A stretch of DNA of 64,000 nt from Crocinitomicaceae bacterium (GTDB lineage Bacteria > Bacteroidota > Bacteroidia > Flavobacteriales_D > Crocinitomicaceae): NCBI GenBank assembly GCA_018402525.1, contig JAGYIR010000011.1, positions 310,001-374,000 of the forward strand. Reading direction: 5' to 3'. A program made the position numbers and the translations under genes. Positions within the stretch are counted from its first letter, which is position 1, and each line of letters starts with the position of its first letter. The notes below the pieces were generated by a model that was not told the origin of the DNA, made no database searches, and saw only the letters and a program-made list of their open reading frames with translations. Of this stretch, positions 19,413 to 25,804 are shown in pieces.

Positions 19413-19435
19413 TACCCTGAGCCTGTCGAAGGGTA
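19413..19435. repeat. REP-like hairpin
   Basis: TACCCT and AGGGTA flank the core GAGCCTGTCGA. The CCCTGAGCCTGTCGAAGGG type is a scattered intergenic palindrome; related copies lie at 20806-20854. The remainder of the 19227-19540 gap shows no gene. Confidence 0.55.
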
Positions 19436-19540
19436 GTATTTTTTTCAAAAACCTTGTTCACCTGCCACCCTATGCCCTTTTTGTTGCCTATGCAAAGTGC
19501 AGCCAGCAATTATGCTTGGGATTAACAATTAAAACTTAAA

Positions 19541-19732
19541 ATGATGAAAAATCAAAGAATGCTAAGAGTAGGGTACAAATACCAAAACAGAGCCTTCCAC
19601 CAAATGGTTATGATACCAGAAATTAAGCTCACAGGCAAGTGGCTCAAAGAATCTGGGTTTGAAGAAGGGCAAAATGTGAAAGTTGTTGTTCAGAAAAATA
19701 AACTAATTATTACGCCCGATAAAAATGAATAG
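19541..19732 (+). CDS. symE: SymE-family type I toxin
   Basis: This 63-aa protein carries the SymE signature: a central IPEIKLTGKWLKESGF segment then FEEGQNVKVVVQKNKLIIT, an AbrB-like swapped-hairpin fold. SymE of Escherichia coli is an SOS-induced toxin that affects RNA and nucleoid compaction and is controlled by an antisense RNA, SymR. I cannot confirm an antisense RNA here. The first two codons are both ATG, so the start could be one codon later. It overlaps the next small gene by eight bases, which suggests coupling. Confidence 0.75.
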   Translation: MMKNQRMLRVGYKYQNRAFHQMVMIPEIKLTGKWLKESGFEEGQNVKVVVQKNKLIITPDKNE

Positions 19733-19925
19733 TTCAAAACGGATTGCATACCGAAGTAATCCTGCGGTAATTAAATCCGCACTGACCCGACTTCCTAGAA
19801 AACATTTATTGCTACATCAGCGCTATATCCGAAAAGTAGCTTTTGTACTTCCTGTTGGAAACGAACGTCGCATGTATGTACGATTGTACTTGTATTGCAT
19901 GCATCTTTTGGAAGATGAATATTAA
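19725..19925 (+). CDS. Small basic protein overlapping symE
   Basis: This 66-aa protein is rich in Arg, Lys, His and Tyr (for example LTRLPRKHLLLHQRYIRKVAF). I recognise no family. It begins within the last codons of symE in another frame and is followed at once by a strong hairpin terminator, so it looks like the second gene of a two-gene unit. It might modulate or accompany the toxin, but there is no direct evidence. Confidence 0.5.
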   Translation: MNSSKRIAYRSNPAVIKSALTRLPRKHLLLHQRYIRKVAFVLPVGNERRMYVRLYLYCMHLLEDEY

Positions 19926-19932
19926 TGCAAAA

Positions 19933-19956
19933 ACGCCACCCATAATTGGGTGGCGT
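19933..19956. terminator. Bidirectional hairpin terminator
   Basis: ACGCCACCCA and TGGGTGGCGT form a perfect 10-bp stem around a TAAT loop between convergent genes (66-aa gene on +, 61-aa gene on -). Reading the minus strand, the stem is followed by TTTTTGC. Confidence 0.8.
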
Positions 19957-19978
19957 TACATTTGTTTCCAATAAAACT

Positions 19979-20164
19979 TTACGATTTAATCCGATTCCAA
20001 ACCCATTTCAGCAATACACTCACCAGAAAACTGGCAGTTGCTCCAACTACCGCTAGGACGACAGTCTTTAGATAATCCTGCGAATCTATTTGCGCAGCCA
20101 CGGTAAACACCGTTCCGGTTACTGTGCCTAATGCTGTTGTATGATCATGATGAGGTACGTTCAT
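19979..20164 (-). CDS. Small membrane protein, holin-like size
   Basis: This 61-aa protein has one or two hydrophobic segments (about 15-27 and 33-55) and ends in a basic tail (LLKWVWNRIKS). Length and layout resemble small holin-type or peptide-toxin membrane proteins, but I recognise no family. It is the last gene of a four-gene minus-strand cluster led by the 249-aa unknown protein. Confidence 0.55.
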   Translation of the reverse strand: MNVPHHDHTTALGTVTGTVFTVAAQIDSQDYLKTVVLAVVGATASFLVSVLLKWVWNRIKS

Positions 20165-20176
20165 TTTTCGTGGGTT

Positions 20177-20389
20177 TTAATCTTCACAAACTTCTGCAGC
20201 TGAACAAGCTTTAGAAGTCAAAACCAATTTAACTTCAACCAATTCAGTTTCGTCGGTTATTTCCTCGTTGTAGTCAACTTCAACCAGATTAACCTTTCCT
20301 GATAACTCAGAACCCGCTTTGAAGCGAGGTCTTCGACGTGATCGGACATTTACAATCAAATCACTTTGAGAACACTTTTCTGCATTCAT
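20177..20389 (-). CDS. Small unknown protein of the 249-aa cluster
   Basis: This is a 70-aa soluble protein: a basic patch (VNVRSRRRPRF, about 14-24) precedes an acidic half (VDYNEEITDETELVEV). It has three cysteines. No family is recognised. It lies 12 bases upstream of the small membrane protein and is presumably co-transcribed with it. Confidence 0.5.
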   Translation of the reverse strand: MNAEKCSQSDLIVNVRSRRRPRFKAGSELSGKVNLVEVDYNEEITDETELVEVKLVLTSKACSAAEVCED

Positions 20390-20441
20390 ATTTTCAAAAA
20401 ATTTAGTCCGAGCTCTTGTATCGCTCGGACAGATTCAACAC

Positions 20442-20756
20442 TCAAATTCCTAGAGCGGCACCTCCGCCTAGGTCGTCATTGCAGTCATTGCTTTCCGCTA
20501 TCGCTGCCTGACTCATCGCTGATGCGACAGCTCCACCAACTACCAGGTAACCACCCAACGCTATCACACCTGCTGGCAAAGCCACTGGAGCAGCGAGAAT
20601 GGTAGCACCCGCAGCAGCCACAGCCACTCCAACGATGCGCAACTTTTTAAAGAACGGTGGAGTATCCACTCCACAGCGCTTAAAGTAAGAGCGCAACTTA
20701 TTTAAATCGCCCGAAGCGTTGCTAAGGCGATCCTTGATTTTTCCCTTATTTTTCAT
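20442..20756 (-). CDS. Small Ala/Gly-rich membrane protein
   Basis: This 104-aa protein has a charged N-terminal helix (about 1-40), then two hydrophobic Ala/Gly-rich segments (about 42-66 and 67-86) and an acidic, Gly-rich tail. This is typical of a small two-helix membrane hairpin such as a channel or holin-like protein, but no family is recognised. It is the second gene of the minus-strand cluster. Confidence 0.55.
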   Translation of the reverse strand: MKNKGKIKDRLSNASGDLNKLRSYFKRCGVDTPPFFKKLRIVGVAVAAAGATILAAPVALPAGVIALGGYLVVGGAVASAMSQAAIAESNDCNDDLGGGAALGI

Positions 20757-20789
20757 CTTCTGATGATATTAAGATTTAACATTCACTTT

Positions 20790-20862
20790 AGTAATTCAGC
20801 CTTGCTCCCCGAGCTGAGTATGTCGAGGGAGTTCCCCGAGCCTGCCGAGGGGGAGAATTACT
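20790..20862. repeat. Nested REP-like palindromes, probable terminator of the 249-aa gene
   Basis: Outer arms AGTAATTC (20790-20797) and GAATTACT (20855-20862) enclose two hairpins, TCCCCGAGCTGAGTATGTCG-AGGGA and CCCCGAGCCTGCCGAGGGG. The right outer arm overlaps the stop codon of the 249-aa gene. The hairpins are relatives of the palindrome at 19413. Confidence 0.65.
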
Positions 20863-21607
20863 GAATCTCCACAATACTCAACGCATTGTACGCACCATTT
20901 TTCAGTACATACTGTGCACCATTCACTTCTTGGAAGAACTCAATCATCAGAAGGAACATATCGGTACCAGTACCAGCTGCTGCAGCTACAGGTGTCAATA
21001 CAACATCTGTCGAAGTCCCATCTAGTGGGAGATTCACTGCGTTCGTCTCCTGAACATCAGTTTCACCAGTCGCAAAGTCCACCTTCGCCCACGCTCCGCG
21101 TAGGGTAATGTGCGTCGCTCCTTGTGGTACACTCACATCATTAATTGGAACGAGTCCGTTAATGGTGATTACTCCAGTAGCTGGATCAACCGAATAAGGG
21201 TTGTAAAGAATAGAACCCAAAATCGCCGCGATGTTGAAGTTGAAACCTTTCAGTTTCGCTTTCGCTTCAGGAAGTGCGATGCCTACACCTACATTTCGCT
21301 CACCTCGAATACTGGTACCATCCAGATTCTTGATTTGCGTCATGAGTTTCGTCAACCGCGATACAACTTTGCTATCCGATGCATTCTGCATCATCGTGCG
21401 AATTGAATCACGTAACAACTTCCCTGAACTCGCCGATGAACCAAACTCTGCTCCATTCTCCCGCGTTCTAACAAACGCAGGATCATTCGCAATTCGTTTC
21501 GCATCCACAGACGTTTTCATACGCGCCAAGTTCCCATCCTTCGTTTTATAGAAGTTCACGTTATCCAACGTACCCTTCAATTTAATTAAGCCGGTTTGTC
21601 TTGCCAT
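20858..21607 (-). CDS. ~250-aa protein of unknown function found in Bacteroidota
   Basis: This 249-aa protein starts MARQTGLIKLKGT, followed by NFYKTKDGNLARMK and NDPAFVRTRENGAEFG. From memory, this N-terminal pattern recurs in proteins of similar size in many Bacteroidota genomes, but none has a function I know. The N-terminal half is charged and helical; the second half (about 120-249) is beta-rich and Ala/Thr-rich. There is no signal peptide. It heads a cluster of three smaller genes with membrane segments and faces a divergent small putative regulator at 21884. A phage-derived structural or secretion-related origin is possible; nothing proves it. Confidence 0.6.
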   Translation of the reverse strand: MARQTGLIKLKGTLDNVNFYKTKDGNLARMKTSVDAKRIANDPAFVRTRENGAEFGSSASSGKLLRDSIRTMMQNASDSKVVSRLTKLMTQIKNLDGTSIRGERNVGVGIALPEAKAKLKGFNFNIAAILGSILYNPYSVDPATGVITINGLVPINDVSVPQGATHITLRGAWAKVDFATGETDVQETNAVNLPLDGTSTDVVLTPVAAAAGTGTDMFLLMIEFFQEVNGAQYVLKNGAYNALSIVEIQ

Positions 21608-21883
21608 TGCTTTATGTTTTTATGATTCGGCCCGTTTCCAGGTCGGCCGTTTCACCTCATCGTTGCACTCGAGTTTCCCGGGAATTGAATTCACCCAAAA
21701 GTGCTTCGACAAGACAAACTTGCAACCTTTTAAAACACGATACAATAGACCACTTCCGTTCCATAAACTTTGTGCAGAATTGTGCCGATTTTGCACATTG
21801 CATCGCCCTCAAAAGCACTTAAATTTGTGAGAACTATTACCCGCCTTTTAAGTATGGGTTAAGTATGGATAGAGTATGAAAAC

Positions 21884-22078
21884 ATGAGAAATAAGCGCCT
21901 AATAATTTACCCAAAAGACATCATGTTAATCACAGGCAAAAGTGAACGCTATTCTCGGTACCTATTAAAACGAATTAAAAAACACCTGAACAAAGAAAAT
22001 CACCAAGTGGTTTCTACTTCAGAATTTTGTCAATATATGGGGTTGGATATTGAAGAGGTAATAACAACTTTTATTTAG
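21884..22078 (+). CDS. Small putative DNA-binding regulator
   Basis: This 64-aa basic protein (IYPKDIMLITGKSERYSRYLLKRIK at about 8-32, then EFCQYMGLDIEEVI) is shaped like a short winged or excisionase-type helix-turn-helix protein. It is divergently oriented to the 249-aa gene across a 276-base spacer in which I see no other gene. A regulatory role for the cluster is inference. Confidence 0.5.
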   Translation: MRNKRLIIYPKDIMLITGKSERYSRYLLKRIKKHLNKENHQVVSTSEFCQYMGLDIEEVITTFI

Positions 22079-22115
22079 GTTATCTAAAGATTGTACGTTA
22101 CAATGGTAAGCAATA

Positions 22116-22559
22116 CTAATTGCACATCCACTCAAATTCATCACTTCTAAAACAAATTTTCCATTCAGTATTATCTTGGTCCTTTCCGTAATGGTGATAC
22201 CCTTTCATCTGAATAAAAAAATCAAATTCCGACTGGTTAATTCCATTGCCAATATTACGATCGAAATTATCATTCTTTATTTTTTGATCCAATCTAATAA
22301 TTGCTACTTTGTCTTCGTCAAACCAAATAAGAGCATAATCAGCCGTTGATGTATAGTTTGAAGAGTTTGTTGCATCATTGAGTTGACGTCCAGTATAAAG
22401 TTCGATTTCCCTAAAATAATATTCGGAATAATAGTACTCTGTTTTATACTTAACTCCAGCGTGCTTGGTTAATTGAGCGGAAATATTGTTAACCGAAAAT
22501 ATGAAAATCAACCCAAATAGTGGCTTTAAATAGTTTTTAGAAACCATCTGGTTTATCAT
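22116..22559 (-). CDS. Exported protein of unknown function
   Basis: This 147-aa protein has a signal peptide of about 28 residues (cut after NNISAQ; M6 is an alternative start). The mature part is rich in Tyr, Asp and Asn and has two cysteines near the end (CFRSDEFEWMCN). No family is recognised. It is single, on the minus strand, and precedes no obvious partner. Confidence 0.55.
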   Translation of the reverse strand: MINQMVSKNYLKPLFGLIFIFSVNNISAQLTKHAGVKYKTEYYYSEYYFREIELYTGRQLNDATNSSNYTSTADYALIWFDEDKVAIIRLDQKIKNDNFDRNIGNGINQSEFDFFIQMKGYHHYGKDQDNTEWKICFRSDEFEWMCN

Positions 22560-22610
22560 CTGTTTTAACTAAATTCAATGAAATTTCACTTCACAATATA
22601 GCTAATAATG

Positions 22611-22997
22611 CTAATTATTTTCAATAAGTCTTTTTAAGTATTGATATTCCAGATGAGCATCAATCATATCAGACCAAGGGAAAATACTCCCATCGAATTC
22701 AGGAATCTGCATGAATTCGGAAGAGCTAATTTCATGATCGACAGGGACGACAATGACAGAGCCAAATCCGTTTGAAAAACAAAAAACAGGCTTGGGATGA
22801 AAGCAAAATTCACGGTCGCGAGTATAAGTTAATTTAGGTTTAATTTCTTGCCAATGAAAATCAATATACCGAGGAATGGAATCATAATATTGGTTGAAAA
22901 AATGTTTAGCCCAGATAATTGCGCAATCTTTTCCTTCAATAAAGTTTATAATGCAACCATTGTCTTCGTCCCATTCTGAATAAATCATATATAACAT
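22611..22997 (-). CDS. Hypothetical soluble protein
   Basis: This is a 128-aa protein if started at the ATG at 22997. Longer in-frame starts, up to 23165, are possible but would run through the small-RNA gene at 23087-23182, so I prefer the shorter form. It is rich in aromatic residues and acids (YSEWDEDNGC, PVDHEISSSEFMQIPEFDGSIF). The general look is of a SMI1/KNR4-like or immunity-type protein, but there is no firm match. Confidence 0.45.
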   Translation of the reverse strand: MLYMIYSEWDEDNGCIINFIEGKDCAIIWAKHFFNQYYDSIPRYIDFHWQEIKPKLTYTRDREFCFHPKPVFCFSNGFGSVIVVPVDHEISSSEFMQIPEFDGSIFPWSDMIDAHLEYQYLKRLIENN

Positions 22998-23086
22998 AAT
23001 TCCTTTTTTAAGAGAATCACATCCTAAGAAAAAGTAACAATCAATTGCCAAATAGTGGGAAATGCAGAATATTTGCCTATCTTTGT

Positions 23087-23182
23087 ACCGTTCTAAGAAA
23101 TTAGATGAAAATATTGTAGACACGCCCATATGGCTGTGGGAACAGAAACCCTTAAGATGTATCAAATGTCTTAGGGGTTTTG
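23087..23182 (+). ncRNA. Structured small RNA, copy A
   Basis: A TATCTTTG -7 box at 23078-23085 precedes a transcript with three predicted hairpins: TCTAA-GAAA-TTAGA, CCCATA-TGGC-TGTGGG (23125-23140) and a terminator stem CCCTTAAGA/TCTTAGGGG followed by TTTTGT. A close copy lies at 25588-25686, and its different terminator arms still pair (AGCTCAAGA/TCTTGGGCT). That compensatory change supports an RNA. The Rfam identity is unknown to me; a flavobacterial motif is possible. Confidence 0.65.
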
Positions 23183-23284
23183 TCTTTTATATCCTATTAG
23201 TATTCAGTTTTGTAACAACGGAAGAATCGAATAAATCCCGTTAAAATTTATTGCCAAATAACAGATTTTAGTATCTTTACTTTA

Positions 23285-23476
23285 GAACTCGTTCTTTAAA
23301 TAAAAGCAAATTCCAATTGATTAAACGTGAACAATGCGGCGAACAAGCTCATTTTGAAAACACGTAAACAATTGATAAACAATACGTAGGCTAAGGGATC
23401 TTCAGTCCCGTCCAGACCGCTTAGTACAAATGTACACAAAGCACAAAAGCCTCAATAATTATTGAGGCTTTTTTTT
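23285..23476 (+). ncRNA. ~190-nt structured RNA candidate
   Basis: The promoter is TTG (23251-23253), 18 bases, then TATCTTTA (23272-23279). The RNA ends in a perfect 24-base palindrome (23447-23470) followed by T6. Inside, CAATTG (23314) and ACGTG (23325) pair with CACGT (23361) and CAATTG (23369). CTAAG (23391) pairs with CTTAG (23420) around a GGGA/TCCC hairpin. No coding frame fits. Size and rod shape would suit a 6S-type RNA of flavobacteria, but that is only a guess. Confidence 0.6.
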
Positions 23477-23481
23477 ACACT

Positions 23482-23577
23482 AAAGGCTTGAAAGCCTTGA
23501 AAACATTAAAGAAAAGCCCATATGGCTGTGGGAACAGAAAACCCTAAGATGTATCAAATATCTTAGGGTTTTTGCTT
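23482..23577 (+). ncRNA. Small RNA, partial copy B
   Basis: It contains the CCCATA-TGGC-TGTGGG hairpin and the ACCCTAAGA/TCTTAGGGT terminator with a T-run, matching copies A and C. The promoter and first hairpin are replaced by an AAGGCTT/AAGCCTT hairpin. It may be a decayed copy or a processed read-through product. The following 250 bases to the hipT terminator hold nothing clear. Confidence 0.5.
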
Positions 23578-23825
23578 TCTACTCATCTCAAATCAAATAG
23601 ACATCAGGAGACAAAAAAAGCCTAAAGGAGACAGAAATGTTTCAGTTTTTGCTTCAGCTAAAACATAAATGTTTCAGTTGTGGAGACTTTAGACAACATT
23701 AGGACAAATTGAATGAATGGTAGTTTGGAAATATTTTGAATTTAATTTATTTTTAAAAAGAGTCGGACTTTTCTTTTGAACATAACTTTAAAGACTTTTA
23801 TACCATCGTATATAATCGAAATTAT

Positions 23826-23850
23826 AAATGGAGAGCCATGCTCTCCATTT
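23826..23850 (-). terminator. Terminator of the hip operon
   Basis: An 11-bp perfect stem (AAATGGAGAGC/GCTCTCCATTT) around a 3-base loop lies 30 bases beyond the hipT stop. Confidence 0.75.
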
Positions 23851-23879
23851 TCAAAATTACCTTCATTGATCTTGTGTCG

Positions 23880-24878
23880 CTATTTAGACAACTGATTTCT
23901 ACGCTTATTATACCCTAAAAGATAACCACGTTGTGAAGTTTCACTTAAAAATGAGTTCTGAATCATTTCATCTACCAACGCATTTCGTTCACAAAAAGGA
24001 AGTAATAATTTCTCAATACGAGATACAGGAATTCCAATCTGCTTGCCGAACGTAACAAAATCTTGATGTTCTGGAGTACCAGTTTTATTATACGAATACG
24101 TACGATTTTCGGTCGGTAATAATCCACCACTCAAAGCAAAATTTGAATCATCTACATGCAAGCGAGTATTGATGATGTCATAAGCAGGGCTCAATAAATA
24201 ATCACCTCCTTGACTTTCCAGAAGCGCGAAGTTTTTTAAATGCGCGTCTCCATTGGAGAATAAATAATTGAAGACTACAAGTGCAAAGTATTTCTCAATT
24301 TCAACACGCCATGCCGGAACATATTTTTGAATCAATTCACCTAAGCGAACATAATCATAGTCATATTTGAAATTAGCTCCACTCGTTTCGGATGTCATGC
24401 CTGCCAAGGATGCAAAATCTTCTTTACCCCATTTCAATCCATTTGGTCGGATATCAAATCGTTTGGTGATATAAGCTGGCTCACCTTCTTGAAAGAAAAT
24501 AAGTGCATTGGCTGCTGTGTTGATTCCGTATAATTGTGATGCAATTTGCATGGTGAGATGTTCATTCGCAGGAACTTCATTTACTTTCTTCAAATCAATC
24601 GGAATTGGTTTAAGTATATGTGTTCCTTGCTCTCCTGGTTTTGTTAATCGTAAATGATTTTTCTCTTGGATGAGCGATAACTTTTCTTGAACTCCTGAAA
24701 TGGAAATACGATTTCGGTTTTCCATAAAAAGTTCATTTGTAGCCTCATCTCGTTTTGGAGCATGATAAGGTAAAACGTGACTTACTTTTTTTCCGCCAAA
24801 TACATTACGCAAGGTTGCAGGACTATAACTTGTAAATCCAGTTTTAAGTGTTCCTGGGCATCTGTCTAATTCCATCAT
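23880..24878 (-). CDS. hipT: HipT-type serine/threonine kinase toxin
   Basis: This 332-aa HipA-like kinase lacks the N-terminal subdomain found in HipA. The Gly-rich loop reads ISISGVQEK with the S-I-S pair of serines at 59 and 61, the autophosphorylation motif type described for HipT. The catalytic NGDAHLKN is at 209-216 (D211) and the metal-binding YDIIN Asp is at 234. In E. coli, HipT phosphorylates tryptophanyl-tRNA synthetase and blocks translation. Its ATG overlaps the hipS stop by four bases. All catalytic residues are present, so it should be active. Confidence 0.88.
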   Translation of the reverse strand: MMELDRCPGTLKTGFTSYSPATLRNVFGGKKVSHVLPYHAPKRDEATNELFMENRNRISISGVQEKLSLIQEKNHLRLTKPGEQGTHILKPIPIDLKKVNEVPANEHLTMQIASQLYGINTAANALIFFQEGEPAYITKRFDIRPNGLKWGKEDFASLAGMTSETSGANFKYDYDYVRLGELIQKYVPAWRVEIEKYFALVVFNYLFSNGDAHLKNFALLESQGGDYLLSPAYDIINTRLHVDDSNFALSGGLLPTENRTYSYNKTGTPEHQDFVTFGKQIGIPVSRIEKLLLPFCERNALVDEMIQNSFLSETSQRGYLLGYNKRRNQLSK

Positions 24879-25201
24879 GAGAGATTTTCTGTTACTGTGA
24901 TTGCTCCAATTGTGTCTGCATTTGCAGTGGCCAACAAAAATCCAAAATGATCACGTTGATCAAGTTGTAATGTTCGACCTTGCAATTTTCTATTGACTCC
25001 TTCACTCAACATATTAAAGAAAAAAGGAAATAATGTTTCCGAATGATAAACTTTTTGTGATTTTGGGAAGGTGAGACTTATCGCTTTTTGATTTTCATCT
25101 GCAAAATAACTATCGTCATACGAGAATTGGAAGTGACGTTTTTCATCTTCGACCAACTCACCAGCAAGTACTCCATTATTATATACGTTTGCTCTTCTCA
25201 T
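24875..25201 (-). CDS. hipS: HipS-type antitoxin (HipA N-terminal subdomain as separate protein)
   Basis: This 108-aa protein corresponds to the N-subdomain-1 of HipA (YNNGVLAGELVED, then ISLTFPKSQKVY, then FFFNMLSEGVNRK and HFGFLLATANADTIGAITV). In the three-component hipBST systems this small protein, not HipB, is the antitoxin that inhibits the kinase. The gene sits one base after hipB and overlaps hipT by four bases. That order (hipB-hipS-hipT) matches the described systems. Confidence 0.88.
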   Translation of the reverse strand: MRRANVYNNGVLAGELVEDEKRHFQFSYDDSYFADENQKAISLTFPKSQKVYHSETLFPFFFNMLSEGVNRKLQGRTLQLDQRDHFGFLLATANADTIGAITVTENLS

Positions 25202-25202
25202 C

Positions 25203-25412
25203 TTAGATCACTTTTTTGACTTGTAATGTCAATTCCATTCCTAGTATTTCTGCAATGCGATCAACCATCTCAATACTGGGATTCATTTGTCCATTTTCAA
25301 TTTTCACAATTGAATTCACACTAACTTCAGCCAATTCAGCTAAATGCTTTTGGGTTATTCCTAGCGTGTTTCGACGTTCTTTAATATTATTTCCTAATTG
25401 CTTAAACAACAT
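25203..25412 (-). CDS. hipB: HipB-type HTH regulator
   Basis: This 69-aa XRE-family protein has helix-turn-helix IKERRNTLGITQKHLAELAE, SVNSIVKIENGQ and MNPSIEMVDRIAEIL. I start at the ATG at 25412; a longer frame to 25535 would run through the promoter and repeated operator motifs and has no protein-like content. It should repress the operon and may augment HipS, as in other hipBST systems. Confidence 0.88.
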   Translation of the reverse strand: MLFKQLGNNIKERRNTLGITQKHLAELAEVSVNSIVKIENGQMNPSIEMVDRIAEILGMELTLQVKKVI

Positions 25413-25420
25413 TATCGTGT

Positions 25421-25560
25421 GTTTTTGATGTAAATATAGTGTATTTATATCATAAAAAAATGCCAAATAAACATAATAGTAGTTATTTAATATCATAAAT
25501 GGAATAAGTATGCGATCTAAAGTAGAAATACACACTATAGTAGTTATTTTGTAAATAGTG
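25421..25560 (-). promoter_or_regulatory. hip operon control region with repeated motifs
   Basis: ATAGTAGTTATTT occurs twice (25476-25488 and 25537-25549), and related AT-rich inverted pieces are present: CACTAT...AATAGTG around 25533-25560 and AAATA...TATTT around 25432-25446. They lie between hipB and the divergent small-RNA promoter, where HipB operators are expected. Confidence 0.5.
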
Positions 25561-25587
25561 TTAATTCATAAAAAATGCCTATCTTTG

Positions 25588-25686
25588 CACCGTTCTAAGA
25601 AATTAGATAAAAATATTATAGACACGCCCATATGGCTGTGGGACTAGAAAAGCTCAAGATGTATCAAATGTCTTGGGCTTTTTGTT
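25588..25686 (+). ncRNA. Structured small RNA, copy C
   Basis: The -7 box TATCTTTG (25580-25587) is followed by the same TCTAA-GAAA-TTAGA and CCCATA-TGGC-TGTGGG hairpins as copy A. The terminator stem is AGCTCAAGA/TCTTGGGCT plus TTTTT. It is divergent from hipB and very close to its control region. Confidence 0.65.
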
Positions 25687-25804
25687 TTATATAATTTTAT
25701 AAGAGACGGCTTCAAAACCCTAAGGAGTATCACCGCCAATGTTAATAGCGCAGCAAAATGACCTGATTTTCTCTTTAGCGCACGATACAAATTCATGGAA
25801 ATAA

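Noticed and set aside
22998-23165. N-terminal extension of the 22611-22997 gene
   Set aside because: It would run through the small-RNA copy A. The sequence is not protein-like and a later ATG is available.
25413-25535. Longer HipB reading frame
   Set aside because: It covers the promoter and repeated operator motifs, and the added residues are AT-rich low-complexity (LNNYYYVYLAFF).
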